Shown here: piece after piece, positions 50,810 to 59,561 of the stretch
How positions within the stretch are numbered: position 1 is the stretch's first letter
Layout of the letters: every line of letters begins with the position of its first letter
The notes under the pieces: generated by a model
Database searches by the model: none
What the model was told of the DNA's origin: nothing
Seen by the model: only the letters and a program-made list of their open reading frames with translations
Source of the DNA: Streptomyces coeruleorubidus
Lineage (GTDB): Bacteria; Actinomycetota; Actinomycetes; Streptomycetales; Streptomycetaceae
DNA: 64,000 nt
Direction of reading: 5' to 3'
Assembly (NCBI RefSeq): GCF_008705135.1
Contig: NZ_CP023694.1
Location: 1,116,001-1,180,000 of the forward strand
Program-made: the position numbers and the translations under genes

Positions 50810-51735
50810 CCGCGACCGTGACGACACCCGGGCCGCGTAGAGCCCGGGTCCTCCGCAAGAAAGCCGTACTCGGCAAGAAGGCCGTACTGCCCTGGCTGTT
50901 CCTCGCGCCGGGTCTGCTGCTCGCCCTGGTCTTCAAGTTCCTCCCCATGGGCAAGGGCGTCTGGCTCAGCTTCTTCGACGTGCGGCCCTTCCTCGGTGAC
51001 CAGTGGGTCGGCCTCGACAACTACACGCGGGTCCTGACCGACCACCGCTTCCAGGACGCCATCGGCCACACCCTGGTCCTCGGCATCGGCATGTCCCTCG
51101 GCGGCATCGTCGCCGGCTTCCTCCTGGCCCTGCTGCTCGAAGGCCAGGCCCGGTCACTGAAGATCATCCGTACCGCCGTCTTCCTGCCCGTCGTCACCGC
51201 CACCGCGGTGGTCGGCGAGATGTGGCGGCTGATGTACTACCCGACCTCCGACGGCCTGATCAACAGCGGTCTCGGGCTCCTCGGCCTGGGGCCCGTGCCC
51301 TACCTCGACAACCCCGACACGGCGCTGTGGGCGACGATGGCCATGGGCATCTGGATGCTCGCCCCCTACAACATGGTGATCATCCTCGCCGGACTGGCGG
51401 GCGTGGACCGCTCGCTGTACGAGGCCGCCGCGATGGACGGGGTGTCGCTGTGGCAGCGGCTGCGGCACATCACCCTGCCCGCCATCCGCCCGGCCCTCGG
51501 CATCGTCCTCACCCTCGCCGCGATCCGCGGGCTGCGCGTCTTCACCGAGGTGTACGTCCTCACGGGCGGCGGCCCGGCCGGGTCCACCGACGTCTGGATG
51601 ACCCGCGCCTACACCCTCGGCTTCTCCCGCAACGACATCGGCGGCGCCTCGGCCGCCTCCGTGCTCCTGCTCTGCGTGACGCTGCTGCTCACCGTCACGG
51701 TCAACTACTTCCGCAAGAGGGGAGACGTGAGATGA
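50806..51735 (+). CDS. ABC transporter permease, carbohydrate type (MalF-like)
   Basis: A 309-residue inner-membrane protein with six hydrophobic helices, starting with LPWLFLAPGLLLALVFKFLP. The EAA loop that docks the ATPase reads LYEAAAMDGVSLWQRLRHIT, LPAIRPALGIV. The ATG at 50806 overlaps the binding-protein stop. With the next gene it forms the membrane channel of the importer. Confidence 0.92.
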   Translation: MTATVTTPGPRRARVLRKKAVLGKKAVLPWLFLAPGLLLALVFKFLPMGKGVWLSFFDVRPFLGDQWVGLDNYTRVLTDHRFQDAIGHTLVLGIGMSLGGIVAGFLLALLLEGQARSLKIIRTAVFLPVVTATAVVGEMWRLMYYPTSDGLINSGLGLLGLGPVPYLDNPDTALWATMAMGIWMLAPYNMVIILAGLAGVDRSLYEAAAMDGVSLWQRLRHITLPAIRPALGIVLTLAAIRGLRVFTEVYVLTGGGPAGSTDVWMTRAYTLGFSRNDIGGASAASVLLLCVTLLLTVTVNYFRKRGDVR

Positions 51736-52676
51736 GCGCGCCCGCCATCGAGCCCGTCCGGACCCCGGTGACCGCCTCCCCCGAGCGGAAGTCCGCGGGG
51801 AAGCGGCGCACCACCCCCGCCCGTTTCGACACCGCCCTCGGCTGGAGCGACCGGCCGGGTCCCGCCTGGGCGCTGCGCGTCCTGCTCTGCGCGCTCGCCC
51901 TGGGCGTCTTCGCGGCGCCGTTCCTGACGGTCTTCTCCGGTTCTTTCAGCGAGAAGGCCAGCGGTTCGACCCTGTCGTTCCTCCCCCACCACCCGAGCCT
52001 GCTGAACTTCCAGGTGGCGGGCGAGCGCGGCATCTGGGACTACTTCGGCAACTCCCTGGTCATCGCGGGCGGCGGGCTGCTGCTCCAGCTAGTCGTCTGC
52101 ACACTCGCCGCGTACGCGCTGGCCCGGCACAGGTTCCGCGGGCAGGCGCTGATCCTGACCCTGTTCATGCTGACGATGATGCTCCCCGAGGAGGTCATCG
52201 CCATCCCGCTGTCCCTGGTCCTCGGCCATGTGCCCGTGGTCGGACTCGATCTGAAGGGCACCGTCTGGGGCGTGATCCTGCCGCTCGGCGCGTGGGGCTT
52301 CTCGGTGATGGTGCTCACCGAGTTCATGAAGGACATCCCCGCCGAGATCGAGGAGGCCGCCCGTATCGACGGCGTCGGTGAGCTGCGGATGCTGTGGCAG
52401 GTCATCCTGCCGCTGTGCAGGCCCGCGCTCGGCGTGGCCGGGGTGCTCGGCTTCATCATGATCTGGGACCAGTACCTGCTGCCCCTGATCGCCGCCAAGG
52501 ACCCCACCGACTACACGGTCACCGTCGCCCTGTCCATCCTGCGCACCGACCCCGAGGTCGGTTCGGGGGTGGTGCTGGCCGGTGCGGTGATCGCCCTGAT
52601 CCCCAGCCTGATCGTCTATCTGCTCCTCCAGCGCTCGCTGGTCACCGGCATCGCCGCCGGTGCCACGAAGGGCTGA
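51732..52676 (+). CDS. ABC transporter permease, carbohydrate type (MalG-like)
   Basis: A 314-residue permease with a long cytoplasmic N-terminus followed by six helices (LCALALGVFAAPFLTVFSGS, LVIAGGGLLLQLVVCTLAAY). The EAA loop reads EIEEAARIDGVGELRMLWQV, ILPLCRPALGV. The ATG at 51732 overlaps the previous stop (ATGA). No ATP-binding subunit is encoded in the operon. In Streptomyces such importers commonly share the ATPase MsiK, which I infer here. Confidence 0.92.
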   Translation: MSAPAIEPVRTPVTASPERKSAGKRRTTPARFDTALGWSDRPGPAWALRVLLCALALGVFAAPFLTVFSGSFSEKASGSTLSFLPHHPSLLNFQVAGERGIWDYFGNSLVIAGGGLLLQLVVCTLAAYALARHRFRGQALILTLFMLTMMLPEEVIAIPLSLVLGHVPVVGLDLKGTVWGVILPLGAWGFSVMVLTEFMKDIPAEIEEAARIDGVGELRMLWQVILPLCRPALGVAGVLGFIMIWDQYLLPLIAAKDPTDYTVTVALSILRTDPEVGSGVVLAGAVIALIPSLIVYLLLQRSLVTGIAAGATKG

Positions 52677-52704
52677 CCACCCACCCCCCACGTATGAGGG
52701 AGAC

Positions 52705-53613
52705 ATGAAGTTCCACGGAGTGCTGTTCTTCCCGGTCACGCCGTTCGCGGCGGACGGTTCACTGGACGAGGAACGGCTTGCCCAGCACATCGAGTCGGGT
52801 GTCGCCGCGGGCGCGGGTGGTGTGTTCGTCGCCTGCGGCACCGGCGAGTTCCACGCCCTGTCGGCCGATGAGATCGAGCGGGCCACGAGGGTCGCGGTGC
52901 GGACGACCGCCGGGCGGGTACCGGTCTTCGCGGCCGCCGGCGGTCCTGTGCCGGTCGCCCGGGACCAGGCCGCCCGGGTAGAACGCGCCGGCGCCGACGG
53001 CATCCTGCTGCTGCCGCCCTACCTGGTCGGCGCCCCGCAACAGGGCCTGGTGCGCTACGTCCGGGAGGTCACCGCGGCCACCGGGCTGCCCGTCGTCTTC
53101 TACCAGCGCGGCACCGCCCGGCTCACCGAGGACACGGCCGCCGAGATCGCCGCCCTGCCCGGGGTGGTCGGACTCAAGGACGGCATCGGGGACATCGAGC
53201 GGATGCACCGCGTCGTCCGCGCGGTGCGTGCCGTGCCGGGCACGGAGGACTTCCAGTTCTTCAACGGCCTGCCCACCGCCGAGATGACCGCACCCGCCTA
53301 CCAGGGCATCGGCGTCGCGCTGTACTCCTCGGCGGTGTTCGCCTTCGCCCCGGAGATCGCCCTGGCCTTCCACCGGGCCCTCGCCGAGAATGACGAGGCC
53401 CTCGTCTCCCGGCTCCTCGACGAGTTCTACGGCCCGCTGGTCGCCCTGCGCGACGAGGTCCCCGGGTACGCGGTGTCGCTCGTCAAGGCCGGGGTGACAC
53501 TGCGCGGCCTGGACGTCGGCGGCGTACGGGCGCCGCTGCTGGATCCGGCACCGGAGCACATCGCCCGGCTGTCCAAACTCATCGACCGTGGTCTGGAGGT
53601 GGTCGGCGCATGA
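52705..53613 (+). CDS. 5-dehydro-4-deoxyglucarate dehydratase (DHDPS family)
   Basis: A 302-residue DapA-superfamily TIM barrel. MKFHGVLFFPVTPFAADGSL and GGVFVACGTGEFHALSADEI are followed by the Tyr in LPVVFYQRGTARL (Tyr133) and the Schiff-base Lys158 in GVVGLKDGIGDI. The GTGEF motif replaces the GTTGE of true DHDPS, as in 5-dehydro-4-deoxyglucarate dehydratases, which convert the product of glucarate dehydratase to 2-oxoglutarate semialdehyde and CO2. The ATG at 52705 follows GAGGGAG. Its TGA overlaps the next ATG. Confidence 0.9.
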   Translation: MKFHGVLFFPVTPFAADGSLDEERLAQHIESGVAAGAGGVFVACGTGEFHALSADEIERATRVAVRTTAGRVPVFAAAGGPVPVARDQAARVERAGADGILLLPPYLVGAPQQGLVRYVREVTAATGLPVVFYQRGTARLTEDTAAEIAALPGVVGLKDGIGDIERMHRVVRAVRAVPGTEDFQFFNGLPTAEMTAPAYQGIGVALYSSAVFAFAPEIALAFHRALAENDEALVSRLLDEFYGPLVALRDEVPGYAVSLVKAGVTLRGLDVGGVRAPLLDPAPEHIARLSKLIDRGLEVVGA

Positions 53614-54860
53614 GCCAGACGCGCATCCGGGAGCTGATCGTCACCCCGATCGCCTTCGGCGACCCGCCGCTGCTCAACTCCAACGGCGTGCACGAGCCGC
53701 TCGCCCTGCGAATCATCCTCCAACTCGTGCTGGAGGACGGCACGGTGGGACTCGGCGAGTCCCCGGGCGGCACCGCCCGGCTGGAGCGGCTTCAGGCCGC
53801 GGCGAAGGTGGTGGTCGGCATGGACGTCTTCGACGCCACCGCCGTCGCCGCCGCGATCGACGGGGCGCTGCTGCCGACCGTACCCAGCTCCCACGAGCGC
53901 GGCTGGACCACCTCGGCGGTGGAGGTGGCCTGTCTCGACGCGCAGGGCAAGCTGCTCGGCCGTCCGGTCAGCGATCTGCTGGGCGGCAGGGTCCGCGATG
54001 CGGTGCCGTTCGCGGCGTACCTCTTCTACAAGTGGGCCGAGCACCCCGCGCTCGACGGCCGTCCGGCCATCACCGACGACTGGGGCGAGGCCCTCGACCC
54101 GGCCGGGATCGTCGAGCAGGCCCGGCTGATGCAGGAGCGGTACGGCTTCAGGTCGTTCAAGCTCAAGGGCGGCGTGTTCCCGCCCGACGAGGAGATCGCC
54201 GCGATCCGGGCGCTGGCGGAGGCCTTCCCCGGGCAGCCGCTGCGTCTGGACCCGAACGTGGCGTGGACGGTGGAGACGTCCACGGAAGTCGCCCGTGAAC
54301 TCGACGGTGTACTGGAGTACTTGGAGGACCCGACCAAGGGCATCGAGGGCATGGCGGAGGTGGCGAAGGACTCCCCCATGCCGCTCGCGACCAACATGTG
54401 CGTGATCGCCTGGGAGCATCTGAAGCCGGCCGTCGAGCAGGACGCGATCCAGGTCCTGCTCACCGACCACCACTACTGGGGCGGGCTGCGCCGCACCCGG
54501 GAACTGGCCGCCGTGTGCGAGGCGTTCGGGCTTGCCCTGTCGATGCACTCCAACTCCCACCTGGGCATCAGCCTCGCCGCGATGACCCATGTCGCCGCGG
54601 CCATTCCCAACCTCGACCACTCCTGCGACACGCACTACCCGTGGAACTCGGCGGACGACGTGATCGTGCCCGGTGTGCTGGAGCTGCGTGACGGGGAGGT
54701 CCGGGTGCCGACAGGGCCGGGGCTGGGCGTCGAGCTCGACCACGACAAGCTGGAGCGGCTGCACCGGCGGTACGTCGACTCCGGGATGCGCGGCCGGGAC
54801 GACACCGGCTACATGCGGCGGATCCAGCCGGAGTACGAGCTGCGGCTCCCCCGCTGGTGA
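53610..54860 (+). CDS. gudD: Glucarate dehydratase (enolase superfamily)
   Basis: A 416-residue enolase-superfamily enzyme that dehydrates D-glucarate. The catalytic Lys pair is Lys184/Lys186 in SFKLKGGVF. Metal ligands appear as Asp214 (LRLDPN), Glu239 (YLEDPT) and Asn262 (ATNMC). The Asp/His dyad is Asp286 (LLTDHHYWGG) and His313 (SMHSNSHLG). The length is slightly below the 440-450 of E. coli GudD. The ATG at 53610 overlaps the stop of the dehydratase gene. The 2-oxoglutarate-semialdehyde dehydrogenase expected to complete the pathway is not in this window. Confidence 0.92.
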   Translation: MSQTRIRELIVTPIAFGDPPLLNSNGVHEPLALRIILQLVLEDGTVGLGESPGGTARLERLQAAAKVVVGMDVFDATAVAAAIDGALLPTVPSSHERGWTTSAVEVACLDAQGKLLGRPVSDLLGGRVRDAVPFAAYLFYKWAEHPALDGRPAITDDWGEALDPAGIVEQARLMQERYGFRSFKLKGGVFPPDEEIAAIRALAEAFPGQPLRLDPNVAWTVETSTEVARELDGVLEYLEDPTKGIEGMAEVAKDSPMPLATNMCVIAWEHLKPAVEQDAIQVLLTDHHYWGGLRRTRELAAVCEAFGLALSMHSNSHLGISLAAMTHVAAAIPNLDHSCDTHYPWNSADDVIVPGVLELRDGEVRVPTGPGLGVELDHDKLERLHRRYVDSGMRGRDDTGYMRRIQPEYELRLPRW

Positions 54861-54868
54861 AAACGGGC

Positions 54869-54896
54869 GTGCGCCCCTCCGCGCGGAGGGGCGCAC
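54869..54896. terminator. Bidirectional terminator between the glucarate and eCIS operons
   Basis: A perfect 12-bp stem, GTGCGCCCCTCC paired with GGAGGGGCGCAC, with loop GCGC separates the convergent glucarate dehydratase and amidase genes. Confidence 0.83.
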
Positions 54897-54904
54897 CCGG
54901 TCAC

Positions 54905-55798
54905 CTACTTGGACTTCGGCACCTTCAGCCGGTCCCAGGTGAGCTTGCCGGGGATGCCGTCGGCGTCCTTGCCGGAGAAGCCCTGCTTCTGCTGCCAGAG
55001 CGCGTAGGACCGGCGGTCGGCCTCGCTCCAGTCGGGGCTCGGCCCCTCCTCGTAGCGGCTGCACCCCTCGGCGACCAGGCGGCGGCCCATCGCCGTGATG
55101 ATCGGGGAGCGCTGGCCGACGTGGAAGAACGCGGCGCCGGGGAACGGCTCGTAGGACGGCTTGGGCGACGGCTTGGGGTCCGGGGCCGGCTTGCTGCCGC
55201 CTCCGGCGCCCTTGAGCCGGTCGCGTATGCGCCCCCGCATGCTGTCCATGGTGAAGCCGCGCGGGTCGACCTTGCCCGGCTGCCACTCCTTGTGGCCGAT
55301 GACGGAGCGCTCGGACCAGCCGTGGTGGCGGCAGATCGCCGCTGACACCTTCTCGATGGCCTCCTTCTGCGCCTCGGGCCAGGGGTCCTTGCCGTTGCCG
55401 AGGTTGACGCACTCGAAGCCGTAGAAGTGCCGGTTGCCGTCGGTGTCGGCCTCGTTGTCGGCCGGCAGCTTCGACTCGTTGATCACGGCGCGCAGGACGT
55501 CGCCGTCGCCGAGGCCGGCGTGGTTGGCGCGGCCGTTGCCGACCAGGTGGACGTGGCCCTTCTTGTCGATGACGCCGTGGCACAGCGGGCCGGGCAGGCT
55601 GGAGTAGCCGTCGTAGCAGATGTCGACGGAGGCGGCAGTGCCGGAGGTGACGGTGTGGTGGATCATCACGCCGTTGACCGGCCCCCAGGGGCCCTTGCTG
55701 TTGCGGTTGTGGGTGCGCCAGTTGCGGACCTCGTGGACGGTCAGGCCCTCGGCCCGGAGGATCTCCACCAGCTTGGACGCGCTCAGCGGCTTGGCCAT
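54905..55798 (-). CDS. PGRP/amidase_2 peptidoglycan amidase with C-terminal binding domain, no signal peptide
   Basis: A 297-residue N-acetylmuramoyl-L-alanine amidase. The zinc site is formed by His47 or His48 (VMIHHTVTSG), His169 (VIGHKEW) and Asp178 (GKVDPRG), with RANHAGLGDGD and FYGFECVNLGNG of the PGRP fold between. A Pro/Lys linker (about 200-220) leads to a C-terminal domain, HVGQRSPIITAMGRRLVAEG to FSGKDADGIPGKLTWDRL, like a peptidoglycan-binding module. No export signal is present. The ATG at 55798 has AAGGAGA upstream and overlaps the DUF6519 stop (TGATG), which ties it to the injection-system operon. Confidence 0.88.
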   Translation of the reverse strand: MAKPLSASKLVEILRAEGLTVHEVRNWRTHNRNSKGPWGPVNGVMIHHTVTSGTAASVDICYDGYSSLPGPLCHGVIDKKGHVHLVGNGRANHAGLGDGDVLRAVINESKLPADNEADTDGNRHFYGFECVNLGNGKDPWPEAQKEAIEKVSAAICRHHGWSERSVIGHKEWQPGKVDPRGFTMDSMRGRIRDRLKGAGGGSKPAPDPKPSPKPSYEPFPGAAFFHVGQRSPIITAMGRRLVAEGCSRYEEGPSPDWSEADRRSYALWQQKQGFSGKDADGIPGKLTWDRLKVPKSK

Positions 55799-57342
55799 CA
55801 GTTGTCTCCTTCCACGGCGGCTTCCGCCTCGGCTGTGGTCTGGGACCGCCCGTGGGAGGGGTCCTCGGCGGCCAGTTCCTCGCGGTGGGCCTGCTCCTCG
55901 GCGGCGAGCGTGGCCTCGTCCGCGGGCGGCATGCTGCTCGCCAGCGGGCCGAACGCCAGGCGCAGGTCGACGGCGCTGCCCTCGCCCTTGATCAGGGCCA
56001 GCGGGGCGAAGTGCCGGGCGATGCCGGCCGGGCCCTGGAGCAGCGGACGGCGGGCCGCGTCCACCGGCCACTCGACGCTGCCGGTGGCGGTGCGGGCGGG
56101 GACGATCCAGTGGTCGCCCGTGCGGTAGGCGCCGCCCTTGGCGAAGTACACCTCGACGCCGTCCTCCAGGGGCAGCCACTCCCCCTCAGCGACGGGAACC
56201 GCTCCGCCGCGCAGGGCGGTGCTGCGGCCCTTGCGCTTCGGGCCGCCGCGGTGGTCCCAGCGGCGCAGGTACGGGTTCAGGTGCGCGAGCCGTCCGACGC
56301 CCGGGGCGGGTTCGGCGGACAGGCGGACGCGGCGGCCCGGCAGGTCCAGCTCCTCGACCCGCAGCAGCGGCAGGGGCTCCAGTCGGGAGGCGTAGGCGGT
56401 GTCGACGAACTCCACGTGGTCGCCGACGTCCAGATCCAGCTTGTCGTCGTGGCCGAGGGACGCCAACTGCACCCAGGTGCCGTCGAGTTCGTCGACGGGG
56501 AAGACGACGGAGCCGTTCTCGCGGGACCACTTGAAGGTGGCTTCCTTCGCCTCGCCGCCCTCGTGGACCTCCACCCGGTAGAGCTGGTTCTCCGGGCCGC
56601 GGTAGCGGGCGTCCGGCTTGACCAGGCACGGGTCCTCGTCGGCGTGGTCGGGCCGCTCGCTGCGGGCGGCGAGCCGGGCCGAGGGGGCCGACCGGCGCTG
56701 CGCCCAGCGGGTGAACGCGGCGCGGACGACGTCCTTGGACGGGTCGGTCTCCTCGATCTCCAGCGCGGCGAGGGACAGCGGCAGCACCTGCCAGACGACC
56801 TTCAGGCGGGCGGCGGTGTCGGGCATGGCCGCGCCGAGGGCGACCTCGCGCAGCGCGGGGTCCTCGGCCGCGGTGACCGAGCGCTCCCACACGTTCAGGT
56901 AGACGACGAACGGCGTCTGGGCGGGCGAGGGCAGCCGGTCGCCGGGCTTCTCCGGGTCGCGGAAGCCGTCGGGCTGGTCCCAGTAGGTCCAATGCGCGGG
57001 CGGCTCCGGCGCCGGCTCCTCGCTGTCCTCGTCGGTGACGGGCACACCGGCGGCCGGGCGGCCGGCGTCGCACAGGATGCCGTCGACGTAGTAGCGGCCA
57101 CCGTGGATGAGCAGGGTGTCGATCTCGTGCTTGCCGCCGACGTACTCGATGCGGAAGCCGGCGGCGTGCCGCGGCCCGCCGTGCGGTCCGATCAGGTCGG
57201 CGGCGAGGCCGCGTGCCTGGTGGAGCTGGATCTGAGTCTGTTCGTTGAGGTCGGCGTCGAGCTGGACGCGGCCCTGCTGGGCGACGACCGCGGAGTAGTG
57301 CCGCTCCGGGCGGAACGTGGAGCGGGAGAGGTCTGCGTGCAT
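55798..57342 (-). CDS. DUF6519 family eCIS-associated protein
   Basis: A 514-residue soluble protein that I assign to DUF6519, a family found in contractile injection loci. The start MHADLSRSTFRPERHYSAVV, AQQGRVQLDADLNEQTQIQL is characteristic. Later parts are beta-rich (YRVEVHEGGEAKEATFKWSR, DHVEFVDTAYASRLEPLPLL) and the C-terminus is acidic. It may be a tail fibre- or spike-associated component, but no enzyme motif is visible. The ATG at 57342 has GGGGGG about 9 nt upstream and lies 59 bp after the tail-protein stop. Confidence 0.82.
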   Translation of the reverse strand: MHADLSRSTFRPERHYSAVVAQQGRVQLDADLNEQTQIQLHQARGLAADLIGPHGGPRHAAGFRIEYVGGKHEIDTLLIHGGRYYVDGILCDAGRPAAGVPVTDEDSEEPAPEPPAHWTYWDQPDGFRDPEKPGDRLPSPAQTPFVVYLNVWERSVTAAEDPALREVALGAAMPDTAARLKVVWQVLPLSLAALEIEETDPSKDVVRAAFTRWAQRRSAPSARLAARSERPDHADEDPCLVKPDARYRGPENQLYRVEVHEGGEAKEATFKWSRENGSVVFPVDELDGTWVQLASLGHDDKLDLDVGDHVEFVDTAYASRLEPLPLLRVEELDLPGRRVRLSAEPAPGVGRLAHLNPYLRRWDHRGGPKRKGRSTALRGGAVPVAEGEWLPLEDGVEVYFAKGGAYRTGDHWIVPARTATGSVEWPVDAARRPLLQGPAGIARHFAPLALIKGEGSAVDLRLAFGPLASSMPPADEATLAAEEQAHREELAAEDPSHGRSQTTAEAEAAVEGDN

Positions 57343-57401
57343 GAAGGGTGTCCCCCCTGGTTCAGAAGTGCGGTTCACAAGGTCGGTGGCGGGCGCGCGC
57401 C

Positions 57402-59561
57402 TCACGTCACAAAGAAGATCCCGGCGTCGGTGCCCGCGGGCGTGTACTCGGCGAGCCGGGCCCGGAGGCCGTCTTCGCGCTGCGGCCGGTACAGGTCGTG
57501 GAAGGCACCCATCTCGGCGCCGTCGTCCGCGCCGCGCCTGATCTCCTCGGGGCAGCGGTCGGACAACAGGCCGTACCAGGGCGTCCCGTAGCGCTGGGAG
57601 GTGAACGACGGCCTGATGCCCCGGGCCTGTTCGGGTTGGCAGCGGTGGCGGCGCGGGGTGCGGGAGCCGGTGGGGACGTAGGAGTGGCGCAGGCAGCCGA
57701 TGCCGCGCCGGGCCACGTGGAGCCGGCCCGTGAAGACGCTGTTCTCGGCGATCTGCACCGCGTGCGTGTGGATCTCGCCGATGACGGTGGTGCGGTGCAG
57801 GTGCAGCACGGCGTGGGCGTGGCGGCAGTCCGGGGCGGACAGGGCCTCGCGGTCGTCGGCGGTGGCGTCGAGGACGCTGTCGCGGATGTGGATGTCGAGG
57901 GGGTCCTCGCTCACCTCGTCGCCGATGACCTCGATGGTGCCGAGGATGCTGTGCTCGATCTGGAGGCAGGCGGTGGTGCGGTCCAGGATGATGCTCGGCT
58001 CCTCGGGCGAGTGCGGCTCGCACTCGGGCTCCAGGGACCAGCCGGGCACGAGCGTGCTGTGCCGCAGGACGACGGCGCCCATGGCGCCCGCCACGTTGAT
58101 GCCGCGTCCGGCGACGAGCAGCCCGTCGAGGACGACCCGCGGCCGCTCGTGCGGGGCGCAGTCGTCGGACACCGCGCGGATGTTGAGGGCGTCGGGGCGG
58201 TTGCTGTACCAGTCGAGGAGGCGGACGACGGGGCGGGTGCCCTCGGCGGCGCGCAGTTCGAGCCGGTCCCCCGGGTCGAGGTCGAAGTCGAGCTGCTCCT
58301 GGTAGGCGCCGCTGTGCGTGATCTCGATGATGCCGGCGGGGCCCGTGCGGTCGGCCCGGCGGTCGTGTTGCCAGGCCCGGTAGGCGTCCATGATCTGCCG
58401 GTACGGCTGTCCGGGGCCGACCCGGTACACCTCGGCGTCCGGGCGGGGTTCGCGGTCGCGTTCGTACTCGCCGCCGCCCATGTCGGCGGCGAACGCGTAG
58501 TGGTAGTCGACCCACACGCCCTGCCGGGGCGCGGAGCGCGACCCGAAGGCGATCCGGCCGAGCTCGGGGTCGACGGCCACCTGGCCGCGCTTCGGCCGGT
58601 AGCGCCAGTCCGACAGGTCGGCGACCACGATGTCCGAGGGCGGTACGGGGTTGTCCTCGCCGTCGAGGCGGATCACGAAGCTCTTGCCGGGGCCGTAGTA
58701 GTCGAGCAGCCGGTCGTGCAGGAGGCGGCGGGTGACGAAGGCCGGCACGTTGTCGGCGGTGGCGATGTGTGCCGGTGAGGGCTCCGGGAACGGCTTGGTG
58801 ACCAGCGGGGTGTCGTTGCCGAGGATCGAGAAGGTGTAGAGGTTGCGGGCCCGGTCGATGCAGTAGGCCGGGCTCCGGGTCAGTGCGTACGCCTTCAGCC
58901 GCCACACGAAGAGCGCGACGCCGGCCGGGCTCCAGCCGCCCTGCCGGTGCCGTGACTCGGCGCGGCGGACGTCGACCGTACGGGCCGCGTTGGCGAACGG
59001 GCCGCCACCGAGGGCGAGTTCGGCGCCGTCGCGCAGGTCGACGAGGCGTCCGCGCGTACCACGCTCCCCGGTGCCGTACAGCTTCACCGGCTGAGTGTGG
59101 GCGACCTGCCGGGACAGTTCGACGGCCCGCGCGGGCCAGCCCGTCACCCGCTCGGACAGCTCCTCCAGGAGGTGCAGGGTGCCCTTGCGGCGGCGGCTCG
59201 CGACCGTGGCGGCCACGTCCCGGCGCGGGGCGATGGCCTCCGCGAGGGCGGCCCGGCCGCCGTCGTGCAGACCGGTGGTCAGGACGCGCTCGTAGCCGGG
59301 CAGGGTGCGGTAACCGACGAGGTCGCCGAGGTACGGCAGCACCCAGGGGGCGGCCGTCTCCACGAACAGGTCCTCGTAGCCCTGCTGGACGCCGTCGCGG
59401 ACGCGGTCGATCTGCTCGGCGATCACCGCGAGCAGGGCGCGCAGCGGCCCGCCCTCCTCGGCGTCGCGCAGCAGGTGCCAGCGAGGCAGCAGTTCGGCGA
59501 GCCCGTCGGGTTCCCTGGGCACCACCGGGGCCGGCGTCTCCATCTGGGTGTCCGGGGACAT
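57402..59561 (-). CDS. eCIS tail protein with C-terminal beta-helix region
   Basis: A 719-residue protein. The first 130 residues or so resemble phage P2 gpI-type tail proteins: LLPRWHLLRDAEEGGPLRAL, AEQIDRVRDGVQQGYEDLFV, ETAAPWVLPYLGDLVGYRTL. Residues from about 400 read as a right-handed beta-helix, with short repeated strands such as PRVVLDGLLVAGRGINVAGA, VVLRHSTLVPGWSL and LDIHIRDSVLDATADD. The ATG at 59561 is preferred over the GTG at 59564 because GGAGG then lies 7 nt upstream. The start overlaps the stop of the baseplate gene. It probably joins the baseplate or carries receptor-binding surfaces. Confidence 0.82.
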   Translation of the reverse strand: MSPDTQMETPAPVVPREPDGLAELLPRWHLLRDAEEGGPLRALLAVIAEQIDRVRDGVQQGYEDLFVETAAPWVLPYLGDLVGYRTLPGYERVLTTGLHDGGRAALAEAIAPRRDVAATVASRRRKGTLHLLEELSERVTGWPARAVELSRQVAHTQPVKLYGTGERGTRGRLVDLRDGAELALGGGPFANAARTVDVRRAESRHRQGGWSPAGVALFVWRLKAYALTRSPAYCIDRARNLYTFSILGNDTPLVTKPFPEPSPAHIATADNVPAFVTRRLLHDRLLDYYGPGKSFVIRLDGEDNPVPPSDIVVADLSDWRYRPKRGQVAVDPELGRIAFGSRSAPRQGVWVDYHYAFAADMGGGEYERDREPRPDAEVYRVGPGQPYRQIMDAYRAWQHDRRADRTGPAGIIEITHSGAYQEQLDFDLDPGDRLELRAAEGTRPVVRLLDWYSNRPDALNIRAVSDDCAPHERPRVVLDGLLVAGRGINVAGAMGAVVLRHSTLVPGWSLEPECEPHSPEEPSIILDRTTACLQIEHSILGTIEVIGDEVSEDPLDIHIRDSVLDATADDREALSAPDCRHAHAVLHLHRTTVIGEIHTHAVQIAENSVFTGRLHVARRGIGCLRHSYVPTGSRTPRRHRCQPEQARGIRPSFTSQRYGTPWYGLLSDRCPEEIRRGADDGAEMGAFHDLYRPQREDGLRARLAEYTPAGTDAGIFFVT

